From NCBI GenBank assembly GCA_039619475.1, contig CM077116.1, positions 376,762,188-376,826,187 of the forward strand: a stretch of DNA of 64,000 nt. The letters are read 5' to 3'. The DNA comes from Icerya purchasi (lineage: Eukaryota; Arthropoda; Insecta; Hemiptera; Monophlebidae). The translations under genes and the position numbers were made by a program. The notes beneath the pieces are model-generated. The model had not been told where the DNA came from, ran no database searches, and saw only the letters and a list, made by a program, of their open reading frames with translations. Shown piece by piece: positions 36,721 through 47,338 of this stretch (its first letter is position 1; each line of letters starts with the position of its first letter).

Positions 36721-37265
36721 TAAGATTCATCTTCAAAAGTAAGCTTTTAATACAGACGATGATGATGTGGTTATTCCAGTTTAAGGTATAAAAAACCTAC
36801 AAGACTTGAGCGTTTATTTTGTTCTCGTTGTTGTTGTTCTTTTTATTTTTTTCCAAAAATAAAATTTATTGAAAAATAAATTTATCGCACAGACAAATTT
36901 CAGTTTGGTCCGAATATAAAAGAAAAATTAAAAACCTAATTTAAAAAATAGAAATAATATTTTTTGCGTTTACTGCTAATTGCATTAAAAAATTTGATTA
37001 CGTGCATAGCCGCTGCGATTTATTTAATAACTCTTTGCTATTACGAAATATTTCTAAGGCTCATTTTAAAAATATCTTTCGAGCTTTTCCCTAATTCTGA
37101 TTTTTCATTATTGTTATACTTCTCTCAAGCGTGTTTATTAATTTTTTCGAGAATACCGTTTTTCAGATTTTTATTTTCATCTTAAAAAATTAAGGTTACC
37201 ATCGGTGCAGATGAATTCTTCAAAATTTTCAATTTTCTTTTACACTGAATAGTCTCGGACAGTAG
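36721..37265. other. AT-rich non-coding stretch
   Basis: No gene seen. Confidence 0.45.
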
Positions 37266-37269
37266 TGGT

Positions 37270-37400
37270 AAAAGGAGAGTTCACGGCCAAAGGATGCCGC
37301 CACCGTTAATTAAAGCCTTCGAGGGCCGTTTCCGGAGCGTCTCGGACCGCGGAACCGCATTCCATTTGATTGTCGATCCCTTAATTACCGCACACACATG
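37270..37400. promoter_or_regulatory. GC-richer, complex segment; possible conserved non-coding element
   Basis: This is one of the few non-repetitive, GC-balanced stretches in the right half (GCCTTCGAGGGCCGTTTCCG and GGACCGCGGAACCGC, with two TTAATTA homeodomain-type sites at 37309 and 37381). It has no coding signature. It could be a regulatory block of the upstream ETS locus; this is an inference from composition only. Confidence 0.25.
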
Positions 37401-37871
37401 CACATGTACGTGTATATACGTCTGCACACACATGTAAAAATCACCATTATCATCAGTATCGCGGTAAATTCGTACGCGTGCCATCGCAAGTGACCTTGTA
37501 CCTGTCAATCATTTGGTCGATGCATGCCTTTACTTGTACATAAATTACCGTTATTCGGTAGCGACTGGTTTTGGAGGATTACGCGCACACACACAATGAT
37601 GTATATACGGTTACGAGTGTCCGTAACATATGTAAAATTAGTTATTATCATTATTGATTTTCGTTGTTATCAATGTTATCAGTGGTCAGTCTGCAGGAAT
37701 CGCAGTAAAATACAGGTTTTTGCCGTTCCGGTATTTCTAGGAATCGCGAAGATTTTCGTTCGGTCAGTTGCGTAAAACTTTTCTTTGTCCGATACATTAT
37801 GTACGGTGGGGTAAGTCTATCTCACACATCACCAAAGCGAAAATGCTTCTCTCATAGCGCTACACGTAAAT
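37401..37871. other. Non-coding stretch with CA-rich repeats
   Basis: Short ACACAC-type simple repeats (37391-37435, 37585-37600). No gene seen. Confidence 0.45.
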
Positions 37872-38100
37872 GCTAACGCAACCGTTGAAACCGGATCTTA
37901 ACATTCTTATACTTTCTATTACAGTCTATGTCATATTGTAGATGGATACACCCTACATGTACACACTAACACAAAAACATACTCATACTCAAAGCTCATG
38001 ACTACTTTATTCAATGCGCATATGTAACCAACTATTCCTGACGGAATGACATTTTTCTGACGTAATATTTCCACTGCAACAACTGATTTAAACCAAGTAA
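37872..38100 (+). repeat. Leader module A (diverged copy of the cassette leader)
   Basis: It contains ACCGTTGAAACCGGATCTTA, CCTACATGTACACACTAACA and ACATTTTTCTGACGTAATAT. These correspond in order to parts of the leaders at 47862-47990, 48965-49165 and 39731-40034. No gene follows it here, so it is an orphan or decayed leader outside the palindrome. Confidence 0.7.
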
Positions 38101-38149
38101 AAGCGCATGCATCGTTCTCACACACATGTCGATCGTTAGCGATATCGTA

Positions 38150-38340
38150 ATTTTTTTTTTAAATTAACCAAAGTATAATATTTAAAGCATAAAACTAACG
38201 TGAGCTCCCTATTCCCTGCTTTATACCATTCAAATGTATTTTTTAATTTTTTTATTTTTTCCATACCTAAGCATTATAAAAATTGGTCTAAGTATATTTC
38301 TCATTTTCTACGGTTCCGAAAATTTTTTCTTTATTCTCCG
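38150..38340 (+). repeat. Diverged copy of the palindrome-core flank
   Basis: AAATTAACCAAAGTATAATA and the following TTTAAAGC, then CTAAGCATTATAAAAATTGG, match the right-arm sequence at about 47676-47800 in the same order. It shows the cassette family once extended left of the present palindrome. Confidence 0.7.
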
Positions 38341-38362
38341 ATCGTTACAAAAACGTACTGAC

Positions 38363-38735
38363 TAGTGATGGGAAACTTCGAAATGTTTCATTCGAATTAT
38401 TCGATTGTTCGATAACTTCGAATGCATTCGATTGTTCCACAGTTGCATTCGAAATGTTATTTCATTCGTATAATTCATTCGTATTCACATCAATCATTCG
38501 AATTAAAATCATTCGAATTAAAATCATTCGAATTAAAATAATTCGAATCAAAATCATTCGAATTAAAATCATTCGAATTAAAATCATTCAAATTAAAATC
38601 ATTTGAATTAAAATCATTCAAATTAAAATCATTCGAATCAAATCATTCGAATGGAAATCATTTGATTGTTTTATTTTTTTTTTTTGACGATTGTTGATTG
38701 TTTCGATTGTAAAAACATTTCGACGCACATCACTA
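38363..38735. mobile_element. hAT-type MITE
   Basis: The termini TAGTGATGGG and (reversed) TAGTGATGTGCG are inverted repeats, continuing as CTTCGAAATG/GTCGAAATG. Flanks GTACTGAC (38355-38362) and GCACTGGC (38736-38743) match at 6 of 8 positions, an eroded 8-bp target duplication of the hAT class. The inside is AT-rich and repetitive; there is no transposase. Confidence 0.8.
38492..38660 (+). repeat. 15-bp minisatellite inside the MITE
   Basis: About eleven tandem copies of ATCATTCGAATTAAA with single-base variants. Confidence 0.9.
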
Positions 38736-38743
38736 GCACTGGC

Positions 38744-39465
38744 AGATCACACGCTTATATCTACCATAGCGTTAGCCACCACGAAAGCGAACCATTCGAT
38801 CCCGTGCACACTCTGCTCTCGATAGTTTCCCTATCGTTCATAATATTTTTTCCAAGCCTAAGTATTATAGAATTAGTCTAAGTATATTTATTATTTTTTC
38901 TCACTTACGATTACTTTTCCATCCGTAAGTATTTATGTATGTTTTCCATGGTTCTAAAAATAAATCTATCGATGTCTCGCCTCTCAATGAATGCGCACGC
39001 ATCATTCTCGCGCATGTGTCATTCATTCGTGTTACCACTTTTTTTCAAAATTAGTCCAAGTATATTTTATTATTTTTCTCATTACGATTATTTTCAGTCC
39101 GTAAGTATTTCTGTATGTTTTCCGAGGTTTTAAAAATTAATCCGAACAGACATCCAGACTGTTGTGAAAGCATACTATCTATCCACCGCACAGATTCTAC
39201 ATTATACGTTACTCTATTACGAGTTCTTCAAAAAATTGATTCGAATATGTTTTTCATTTTTTTTTTTTTTTTCAATCCTAAAAATTCATTCTTTCTACCC
39301 CCGCCCCCTCACATCTAAAATTGCTGATCTTTATTTATTTTATCGATTCTAAAAATTAATCAATGGTTCACTCGAAAGCATACCGTACATTCCCACACAC
39401 ATATCTTTTATCACGAATTTCCCTATTGATCATGAACTTTTTTCAGCGTTAGCCACAATAGCATA
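38744..39465 (+). repeat. Degenerate tandem modules left of the palindrome
   Basis: Two to three related blocks: GTCTAAGTATATTTATTATT, CACTTACGATTA and CCGTAAGTATTTATGTATG (38874-38942) against GTCCAAGTATATTTTATTAT and CCGTAAGTATTTCTGTATG (39054-39118). A further pair is TTTCCCTATCGTTCATAAT (38827) and TTTCCCTATTGATCATGAAC (39418). This resembles decayed cassette flank DNA. No gene. Confidence 0.6.
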
Positions 39466-39730
39466 TCACATTGGTCTCGCATACACACCACATGCAGTTC
39501 TATATGTCTAATTTTTATTAACGATCTTTATTTTTTATGTATTGGTATTACTTTTTCCTACACAGTCATGTCATCATATACACTTAACATTGTCAAAAAT
39601 AATTTTAACGTTTCGAGAAAGAAAAATCTCCGATCAATAAAAAATATTTATTAACATCACAATTATTTTTAATATTATTCGTTTCGCTATAAACATAATT
39701 TTTTATTTAATAAACTCATCCGCATCATCA

Positions 39731-40034
39731 ATCGTTTCAAGACATTATTGTTTCGAACGTCAATACCTGTTTTCCAAGAACTCTGCAGGTATATATCCTG
39801 TCATCGCAACAACCTTTACCTGCATGACTCACATACCTTCAAGACCACTTGTACATTGCTCGCACGCTATTTACCATTATTCGGTACAAGAATATTTTTC
39901 ACACTCCTTCACATATGCGCATACACTCAAAGTCCTCGATTACTTTGTTTGTATACAAATATATTCAGCTTTCTCCGACAGAACAACATTTTTCTGATGT
40001 AACATTTCCACTGCCATAACCGATTCAAAGGTAG
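39731..40034 (+). promoter_or_regulatory. Leader module B upstream of the 339-codon gene
   Basis: It shares with leader C an ordered set of words: CATTTTTCTGATGTAACATT, then ATTCAAAGGTAG. After AAAG comes GTAGCT, a possible 5' splice donor. A long pyrimidine tract ends in TTTTTTTAG at 40253, 31 nt before the ATG, so a 5'-UTR intron 40031-40253 is plausible. CAGTCAGT at 40070-40077 resembles an arthropod initiator (TCAGT). All regulatory roles are inferred. Confidence 0.5.
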
Positions 40035-40283
40035 CTAATGAGATAGACTATCGAACAGAATCATTCAAGCAGTCAGTATTAGTTTTATGTTAAACATGTC
40101 TATTTTGTCGAATCTGTGTTCACGCATTATTAAAAAATTTACATCAACGTTAAAGAAAATAATTTCCTACGTTTTTTCTCTTTTTTTCTCTATCATTTTT
40201 TTCTGTCTTTTATCTTTTCTTTTTCTCTTTCTTTTTCTCTGTCTTTTTTTTAGTGAAAAGTTTGAAATACATATTATTCAATC

Positions 40284-41303
40284 ATGAACGCTAATATAGT
40301 TAACGTAAGCAACAACTCAAAATCAATTAAGCACGCTGAATTTATTCAGAATTTATTTGCAAGTGATAGCGACTCGCATACGTCTTCGTCACTTCAATTA
40401 CCGCAATCAGATGATGGTTATTCTTCAACAGAATCAACATCTTTTGCACATAAAATCGTTGGTCCAGTATTATTGTCAGATCAGATGGATATAGCGGAAT
40501 ATTTTGTAGATTTCAGCTTCCATAAGGATTCTGATTATGGTTTTCTAGTAACCGAACTAGCGATGATTGAGATGTCTGGCGGGAGGTATTTACATACGCT
40601 ATACAAGCCAAGCAGAGCATGGTCTGCATCAAAAATGCCTCATTTACAATGCTCTTCCGTGAATCATTACTTGAAAAACCCCTCATTATTTCCCTGTCGG
40701 GAAGAAATATTCATGGCACGCGATATATTCACAATATTGTCCGAAAAACCGAAGGCTCGCGTATATATTTTAACCACTTATGCAAAACTTATATTATGGG
40801 AACTTAACGAAAAGTCTGAATTGTTGCGTGACTTGGACTACGAACTCGTTAATATGGAGAAAGTCTTTCGAGTACCTAGTATCGATGATTTATATCAAGA
40901 ATACTCTGGTATAAGCAATTTGCTAACTTGTAAACACCATTATGAGAATGATATTTTTCATTGTGCGGTGAAAAATGTTATGGTGATGAGGACATGGCAC
41001 GATCACGTTATCCGTCCGCTGAAGCTTATGAACAATCTCAATATAAATGATTTAAGCCAGTTATTCATTACAGCCACCAAAGAAATGATAATTACATTAT
41101 TTCCAAGTTGCATCGGGGACATTTATATATTTTTACCGGACAGATTAAAACAGGATAATACGATAAAATCATTTCTACCATGCTACGATCACGAACATGA
41201 TAAAGAATATTATATCGACGGTGATACATTACGCAGGAGTACTCGAAATTGTGTCAAAGTAAAAGATTGCGACGACTGTCAACATTCAATTCATACGGAT
41301 TAA
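40284..41303 (+). CDS. 339-aa cassette protein A (left arm, copy 1)
   Basis: Single-exon frame, intact. Residues 1-60 are Ser/Asp-rich and likely disordered. The folded part starts near 68: YFVDFSFH (Asp76), VTELAMIEM (90-97), LYKPSRAW (107-113), VNMEKVF (189-195). A Cys/His cluster follows, C216-x2-H219-x7-C227, then NVMVMRTWHDHVIRPL, FLPC (297-300) and a C-terminal DC329-x2-C332-x-H334. The same landmarks occur in the 276-aa protein, so the two are paralogues. The family resembles unnamed insect proteins that I associate with Polinton/Maverick-like or virus-derived loci. An RNase H-like fold is possible from the D...KEL start, but catalytic residues are not proven. There are AATAAA signals at 41310 and 41431. 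Start choice: the first ATG, after the pyrimidine tract. Confidence 0.75.
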   Translation: MNANIVNVSNNSKSIKHAEFIQNLFASDSDSHTSSSLQLPQSDDGYSSTESTSFAHKIVGPVLLSDQMDIAEYFVDFSFHKDSDYGFLVTELAMIEMSGGRYLHTLYKPSRAWSASKMPHLQCSSVNHYLKNPSLFPCREEIFMARDIFTILSEKPKARVYILTTYAKLILWELNEKSELLRDLDYELVNMEKVFRVPSIDDLYQEYSGISNLLTCKHHYENDIFHCAVKNVMVMRTWHDHVIRPLKLMNNLNINDLSQLFITATKEMIITLFPSCIGDIYIFLPDRLKQDNTIKSFLPCYDHEHDKEYYIDGDTLRRSTRNCVKVKDCDDCQHSIHTD

Positions 41304-41430
41304 AAATTCAATAAAAGGCGCGGAATTTGAAAGATGGAGTTGTCTAGATCCTACGAAAGTTGAATATGAACATAACAATTACCTTTCAATGTACCAAAGT
41401 CAGCTTTCGCGCAGTATGTATAATATGTGA

Positions 41431-41436
41431 AATAAA
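41431..41436 (+). terminator. Polyadenylation signal of protein A gene
   Basis: AATAAA 128 nt after the stop codon; an earlier AATAAA at 41310-41315 is very close to the stop. Confidence 0.5.
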
Positions 41437-43774
41437 ACCATATTTTTTTCTTTTACTCGCATTTTTATTTTTATTATTTCAAAATCTTTTACATTGTTTC
41501 ACATAAATTATAATGTATGTATGTATATATGTATGGAATTTTAATATGTAATAATATACATTTCATACATTTTATTTTATTTCATGATCGTATAATTACT
41601 TTAAAATTATTTAGATACACCGCAGATATTATAGTACCGAACACATCATTTATTATTTCATTCTATTTCAGTTAATATGTTGTATGGACGAAATCAAATC
41701 AATTTATGTAACTGTTTATTTAAATTTAAATAATCTTTTTCTTTTTCTTTTTTTTTTATCTCTCAGCATATGCATGCGTGTATATGCTTACATATACAAG
41801 TATGAAAAAAATTATTTTTTTATTTTTTCCTCGATATGAATGGTAAATCTACGAATTTATTTGAAAAACGGTCAAAACCTAATACATAGATTTCAAACTT
41901 TGATGGAAATTTCCGTAAAACGTTCAATTTACACTTATTATCTTTAAAAAAAAAATTTTTCATTATTATTATTCATATCATTTAAATAGACTGATACGAC
42001 AGAGAGAGAAAATAAAAAGCTAAATTATTTTTACACGTGAGGGAGGGAGCTGATGAAAACGTACGAGTCTTATTATTTGGAATACAGATTATGAAGGAAA
42101 TTTTTATTCAATGTTTCGTTCTAAGATTTTTCATTTTTTACATTTAAAATTTTTCAATACGAAAATATTTCGAAATCTACAGGAACGTCTACGAATAGTC
42201 TTCGTCATTATAGAAGCACCTGCAGATCATGTATCGACACTGCATGCGCGTAAGGGTGAGTAAATATGTGTGAATATGTGTGAACATGTGTGTGTATGTA
42301 TGCTTGAAATGTGCGAAATGGCTAATAAGAAACATCCCGCAACGACAGGTAGAGATCCGATTATAGAATAAGAGAGTGAGAGTGAGATAAATTATGTACC
42401 TTTATTATTGCAGAACTGCACTGCAGTGGCAGACATGAAATATCCGTTAGCATCCTTTTCGAGGCAGTTTTATAAAAAAGGCCGAAAATTAGCTTTAAAA
42501 CTGGATGAATGAGATAGTTGATAATAAACATACCATTAAGACCGGTATACGTGTATGTGGGCATGTGTGTGAGCGCACGGTTAAATGAATGACAAAAGAT
42601 TATTAACTGCATAGACATTGTTAAATACAACTATACTGATTTATCCGTAAAACTAACAAATTTTACCGTTGTTTTCTTTCCTTTTTTTTTTTTCTTTCAC
42701 GTTTTACCAAAAATTTATGTTAGTTCTAAAAATATTGCTAAATTCAAATTAAATCGATCATGTTATTTTATTTTTTATTTTTGTTTCTTTAAACAATGTG
42801 TTACGATCGTATTTATCTTGCTCAATCTTTTACCTAATATTCTAACGGTTTTAGACAACAGCAGAAATATGCAAGTTACCTTGGATGTATTATATTTTAT
42901 TCGTGTATATGTGTATACACGCTTTCTATACAAGCACATGCAAACATCGGATGCTGGAAATGTATGATAATATAATTTTTAAATCAATGATTAACGTATT
43001 ATTATTATTATTTTTTTTTTTCACCCTGTGATATACAAAATAACATCATACTTGCTTTTACAACAATATTTAAATTCTACAAAAATAAATGTCCCCAGGG
43101 TGGGGAGTAAAAATATCATGAAGAATCACTGTTTTTTTGTTTTTTTTCTTTCTTTGCTTCACAATCTTTTTTCTTTATATTATTTTTTATTTCAGAGATT
43201 TTTTAAAATAGTTTTCTTTACACTCCAATATGGAATCTGTTAATTTATTGTACATGTCATATAATATGATAAATGCTAAAATTCGGAAAGTTTTTTTAAA
43301 GAAGTAATTGACAGAAGAGTATACTTTTGAAAACAAGAGAGTGAAGAGGCTATACATAAAAAGCAATATGATGCATTAAACATAACGAAAAAAAAAAACA
43401 AAAAAAAAAAACAGAAGAAACGTAAACACAAAGACTATTATGTTTTTTCATTAATCTATTCAATTACAACTTTTTTTCATTCATCTATATTCTAAGTTCC
43501 ATCATAAGTTTTAATTTTTTATATGATGCCTACTAATTTCTATGTTTACTTAATTTATTTACTTTTCCACGAATGTTTTTAGAATTAAATTTTGAAAAAA
43601 TTAAACATATTTTCGCACCTGCATCAACTATCACATTAAATACATGTAGAAATTTTCATTTCAAACACCGCCGGAAAATAACATGTTTTTTTTTTTTTTT
43701 TTGATATTTTTTAAAAATTTATTCATACTCTCTCTCGTTTTTTTTATTATTTTCTTATGTATATGTATTAGAAT
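41437..43774. other. AT-rich arm segment without a supported gene
   Basis: Long T runs and TGTG/ACAC-rich patches (42250-42300, 42880-42945). A minus frame at 42361-42630 (89 codons) is open and conserved in the other arm only because the arms are identical, so it carries no independent support. A frame at 43028-43243 is T-rich and hydrophobic by composition. Confidence 0.45.
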
Positions 43775-44214
43775 TAGTGATGTGCGATTTCGAAATGTTT
43801 TTACAATCGAAACAACCGATAATCGTCAAAAAAAAAAACAATTGAATGATTTTTGTGAATACAAATGAATTATTCAAATAAAAACCGGAACCATCCGAAC
43901 ACAAACGAATGAAGTATTCGTTAAACATCGCCTAGATTCTTTCGAGAGAAATAACATTTCGAATGATTGTTGCAAATAGGAATGAATTATTCGAATAAAA
44001 ACCGAAACTATCCGAACACAAACGAATGAAGTATTCGTTAAACATTGACTAGATTCTTCCGAGAGAAATAGCATTTCGAATGATTGTTGTGAATACGAAT
44101 GAATTATTCGAATGAAATAACATTTCGAATGCAACCACGGAACAATCGAATGCATTCAAAGTCATCGAACAATCAAATAATTCGAATGAATCATTTCGAA
44201 GTTGCCCATCACTA
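43775..44214. mobile_element. hAT-type MITE in the left arm, copy 1
   Basis: TAGTGATGTGCGATTTCGAA at the left and, reversed, TAGTGATGGGCAACTTCGAA at the right. The flanks ATTAGAAT (43767-43774) and ATTAGAAC (44215-44222) form an 8-bp target duplication with one mismatch. The interior holds two diverged direct copies of an ATTCGAATA.../CGAATGAAGTATTCGTTAAA unit. It is related to the MITE at 38363. Confidence 0.88.
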
Positions 44215-44489
44215 ATTAGAACCCATATGATTTTACAATAAAAAAAGTGTTTATACTCATTATTGAAGTTGAATATAGATAATATTTACATTTAAAGGAA
44301 AAAGAAAAAGTTATTTTTATTATTCCATTCGCACGCGAAAAAAATTATGAAATGTAAAATATATATATAATTCATGTAATATATTTACAAACGATTAACA
44401 AGAATAAAAGAAAATTAATTTAAAAAATAAATAAATATCACAAAAAATTTAAAGATGGAAAAATTACAAGATTATGATTCGTACAATGC

Positions 44490-45320
44490 TCACAAATTGA
44501 CTCCTTTGATCGGGTTATGTTGGAATTCGAACAAACTTGCATGGTTGCATTGCAGACAATCTTTGATTAAGGTGGGATGTACTGCACTGAGTGGAAAAGA
44601 ATCTGGAATATCATAGCTATGATGTTTAAAACATGGTAAGAAGCGTTTGATACGTCGATCATTCTTTAGTGCTACAGGTAATTTATTGTAAAAATCGCAA
44701 ATTTTTTGAGGGCATACATTAATTAATATCTCTGCAGTAATATTTTGCATCAAGTCGCACGTAGAATATTTTACTAATGATAATATAGGTCTAACATTTA
44801 CATCGTACCATTTCATCATCACATATACATTCTGCAATGAACACCTATGTATGTTTTTATCCGTGTGTGCATCACATTTTACAACTCTTGATATTCCTTT
44901 ATACATATTATTTAATTTCCTTAAATTGGGTATACCGAATTCTTTTTCTAAATTAATAATCTTGAATCTTGAAAGTGATGTTTCAAATAGTTTTATCCAT
45001 ATAGTGGTAATTTTTTCATTTCCTTTAACGTAAATATTCAATGGTTCCAAATCTTCCAACACATTTTCTATATCACCAGCAATAGATTCGTAATTGTAAT
45101 CTCCTGCATTCCACGGAATTGAATGACAGTTTTGAATTATCCTCATGTTTTCTTGTTTTTTATTATTGGATAATACATCCCATTCGAATGGAGGCTTGTA
45201 AATTCTATGAAATTGAATTTCACCATCGATACTTATTATTGAAAGTTCCTTAATGATGTACGTATCATTATCATATTTAAAACATTGAATATCGATAATT
45301 ACCTCACGTGCTACTATCAT
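44490..45320 (-). CDS. 276-aa cassette protein B (left arm, copy 1)
   Basis: Intact single-exon frame. Landmarks: VIIDIQCF (Asp10), IIKELSII (22-29), IYKPPFEW (40-47), NIYVKGNEK (95-103), IINLEKEFGIP (121-131). The cluster C149-x2-H152-x7-C160 is followed by SLQNVYVMMKWYDV, RFLPC (226-230) and DC255-x2-C258-x-H260. It aligns with the 339-aa protein over nearly its whole length but lacks the Ser-rich N-terminal extension. The two spaced Cys/His groups suggest metal binding. The D-x-Q...KEL start recalls RNase H-fold nucleases, but the second acidic residue of a DEDD nuclease is not evident. Leader C lies upstream. The function is unknown. Confidence 0.75.
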   Translation of the reverse strand: MIVAREVIIDIQCFKYDNDTYIIKELSIISIDGEIQFHRIYKPPFEWDVLSNNKKQENMRIIQNCHSIPWNAGDYNYESIAGDIENVLEDLEPLNIYVKGNEKITTIWIKLFETSLSRFKIINLEKEFGIPNLRKLNNMYKGISRVVKCDAHTDKNIHRCSLQNVYVMMKWYDVNVRPILSLVKYSTCDLMQNITAEILINVCPQKICDFYNKLPVALKNDRRIKRFLPCFKHHSYDIPDSFPLSAVHPTLIKDCLQCNHASLFEFQHNPIKGVNL

Positions 45321-45460
45321 TGTTACAGTTGTTATTAAAGAGAAAAGAAAAAAAACTAAAACTTTTAATAGTAACTAAAATTTAAACGTGTGAAGAACAC
45401 TAATTTGTGAAACTAATAACAAGCGAGCGAATACAGTTATTCAGAGAGTTGACATAATGT

Positions 45461-45661
45461 CTACCTTTGAATTAGATGCATTCGATGAAATGTTGCATCA
45501 GAAAAATGCCCCTCAAACGGAGAAAGTTGATTGCATACATTGATGAATGAAGTTGTTAAGAACTTGTACATACATATACATTTTGTTTGTGGTAGTGTAT
45601 GCATGTACACATGAGATCTTACATATAAGTAAGGGTCAAGATCCGGTTTTAACAACTGTAT
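45461..45661 (-). promoter_or_regulatory. Leader module C (left arm, copy 1)
   Basis: Mirror of 48965-49165. In gene orientation: TTGTTAAAACCGGATCTTGA, a TGTACATGCATACACTACCA segment, CATTTTTCTGATGCAACATT, and ATTCAAAGGTAG with a possible donor GTAGAC. It lies 140 bp upstream of protein B. It contains a 64-codon open frame without independent support. Confidence 0.5.
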
Positions 45662-45801
45662 CAGACGATCTTAACGTGCAGCTATGTACATGCAGGGATA
45701 GACTTTAATATAATCATTATCGATGGTAAACGAGAACATTAATTCATTTTTAAATTTTAATATATCGTCTTCCGTCACTAATAAGATAACATAAAAAACT
45801 A

Positions 45802-46759
45802 CTAACTTAACTGAATATATCCTTCTTCAACCAACTTTTCTTCAATCATTCGAATTTCATCATCTACACCAACATTTCACACTTTTTTAGATGTATGCGA
45901 TAACAATAATCACTCAACCAATTCATTAGGATCGTCTGAATAATCGATCGGTGTATCTTCGTGACATACTCCGCCATCAGCACAATGCTTAGTCTTTGCT
46001 CCATCATAGTAAATTTTTACACTTGATCCATTAGACTGAAACATCGGACGTATTATTTTTCTGTATTTAGGAAATGTAGTACCCTTTAATACACCAGTAG
46101 CACGTAAATGAGCTCTAGTACACTCAAGTATTTATTTATATAGATCTAAATCATTATTTTGTATATTTATTCCCATCTATATGCGATACCATTAGTAAAT
46201 GAAAGAGTCCGGGTGTGTAAGGAAATTTTATTTGCTTACTTCCTTTTCCTAAATAAATTTCACCATATTTGCAGTCCCAAGAAATCAATGTCGATCCTAT
46301 CAGATACTCATCAATGTTTGTATCATAGTGTATTCCATATACTTGATCATTCGGAACAAGTTCATTAAAATCTGTATGAAATGAATCTACTTCACTTATG
46401 TTAAACGACTTAGCTTTGAGTTTGTTTTTTAATATTTTCATCTTCAATTTCAGACTCAGCGTCACTTCTCTGTTTACTATTAGACCGTTTTTGACGTTTT
46501 TTACCATTGATGTATCATTTATTCCATAAGAATCTATTTTTTATCTTTCAGATTTTTGTAATGCTTCATGAATTTCCAATAATGGTTTCATAATAGGTTC
46601 CAACATGATGGGTGAAGTACTTGTAATTGGTTTCCTGGGTATAAGTGTGTTTATGTTAGTGTGTACATGTAGGGCGTGGTTCTGCAATAATGTATCGACT
46701 GGAATAGAAATCATAAGAATATTAAGATCCTGTTTCAACAGTTTTGAAAGTGTTTGCAT
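45802..46759 (-). pseudogene. DUF8207-like gene, broken (left arm, copy 1)
   Basis: The start ATG at 46759 opens 72 codons, then a stop. The same frame resumes at 46507 and contains DQVYGIHYDTNIDEYLIGST and YTPGLFHLLM, the YGI...IG...GTPGLxxLL signature of the DUF8207 domain. After a frameshift near 46155 homology goes on in another frame: NDLDLYK, stop, ILECTRAHLRATG, FPKYRKIIRPMF, then PNELVE, stop, and DDEIRMIEEKLVEEGYI before TAG at 45804-45802. DUF8207 proteins are common in arthropod genomes and, to my knowledge, often sit with Polinton/Maverick-like or virus-derived loci. This copy is dead. Confidence 0.75.
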
Positions 46760-47063
46760 GCAACATCACATGTAGTGATGGCTGAAGCGAGTGTGTAAAA
46801 ATAAAAAAAATAAAAAAAAAATCTTAGGCTAATTTTATAATACTTACACTCGGAAAAATAAAAAATAAAAAATATGTACGAATGGAAAAAGGGTGAGAAG
46901 GGATGTTTAGGTTAGTTTCTGGCTTTAAATATTATATTTTGGTTAATTTCAGAATTTTTATATTCACACATAGAATTTTGAAAAAATCGTGGTATCACAA
47001 ATGATCGAGACTTGCGCAGGAACGGTGCGTGCGCTTTATAGATATGCCAGGAGGACAAACGGA
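46760..47063. other. Core flank, left arm copy 1
   Basis: Non-coding. GGTTAGTTTCTGGCTTTAAA near 46913 is a diverged form of the 31-bp repeat unit. The mirror is 47563-47866, and a diverged relative is at 38150-38340. Confidence 0.6.
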
Positions 47064-47287
47064 GCTTGGGTTAGTTTTCAGCTTTAAATATTACACTTGG
47101 GCTAGTTTTCAGCTTTAAATATTACACTTGGGTTAGTTTTCAGCTTTAAATATTACACTTGGGTTAGTTTTCAGCTTTAAATAATACACTTGGGTTAGTT
47201 TTCAGCTTTAAATAATACACTTGGGTTAGTTTTCAGCTTTAAATATTACACTTGGGTTAGTTTTCAGCTTTAAATATTACACTTGGG
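47064..47287 (-). repeat. 31-bp tandem array, left of centre, copy 1
   Basis: Seven copies of a 31-bp unit (TTAGTTTTCAGCTTTAAATA plus TTACACTTGGG) at exact 31-bp spacing, from 47072 to 47258. Variants are a single T-to-C change in copy 2 and TAATAC in place of TATTAC in copies 4 and 5. Confidence 0.95.
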
Positions 47288-47307
47288 TTAATTTCGGAAT
47301 TTTTATA

Positions 47308-47318
47308 TTGCGAGTAAG
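47308..47318. repeat. Palindrome centre (11-nt spacer), copy 1
   Basis: TTGCGAGTAAG lies between perfect inverted arms (TAATTTCGGAATTTTTATA and its complement). Arm pairing starts immediately on both sides. Confidence 0.95.
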
Positions 47319-47338
47319 TATAAAAATTCCGAAATTAA

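Noticed and set aside
38492..38660. CRISPR-like regular repeats
   Set aside because: The 15-bp units are contiguous with no unique spacers, in an animal genome; this is a minisatellite.
40087..40287. 66-codon hydrophobic frame overlapping the start of protein A
   Set aside because: It is translated from the pyrimidine tract, so the run of Phe/Leu is a composition effect, and it is probably 5'-UTR intron.
42361..42630. 89-codon minus-strand frame in the palindrome arm (also at 51997-52266)
   Set aside because: It is repeated only because the arms are identical, has no recognisable domain, and ends in simple repeats. Not enough for a gene call.
43874..44155. 93-codon frame in the left arm (and mirrors)
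   Set aside because: It lies wholly inside the hAT-type MITE and encodes its internal direct repeats, so it is not a gene.
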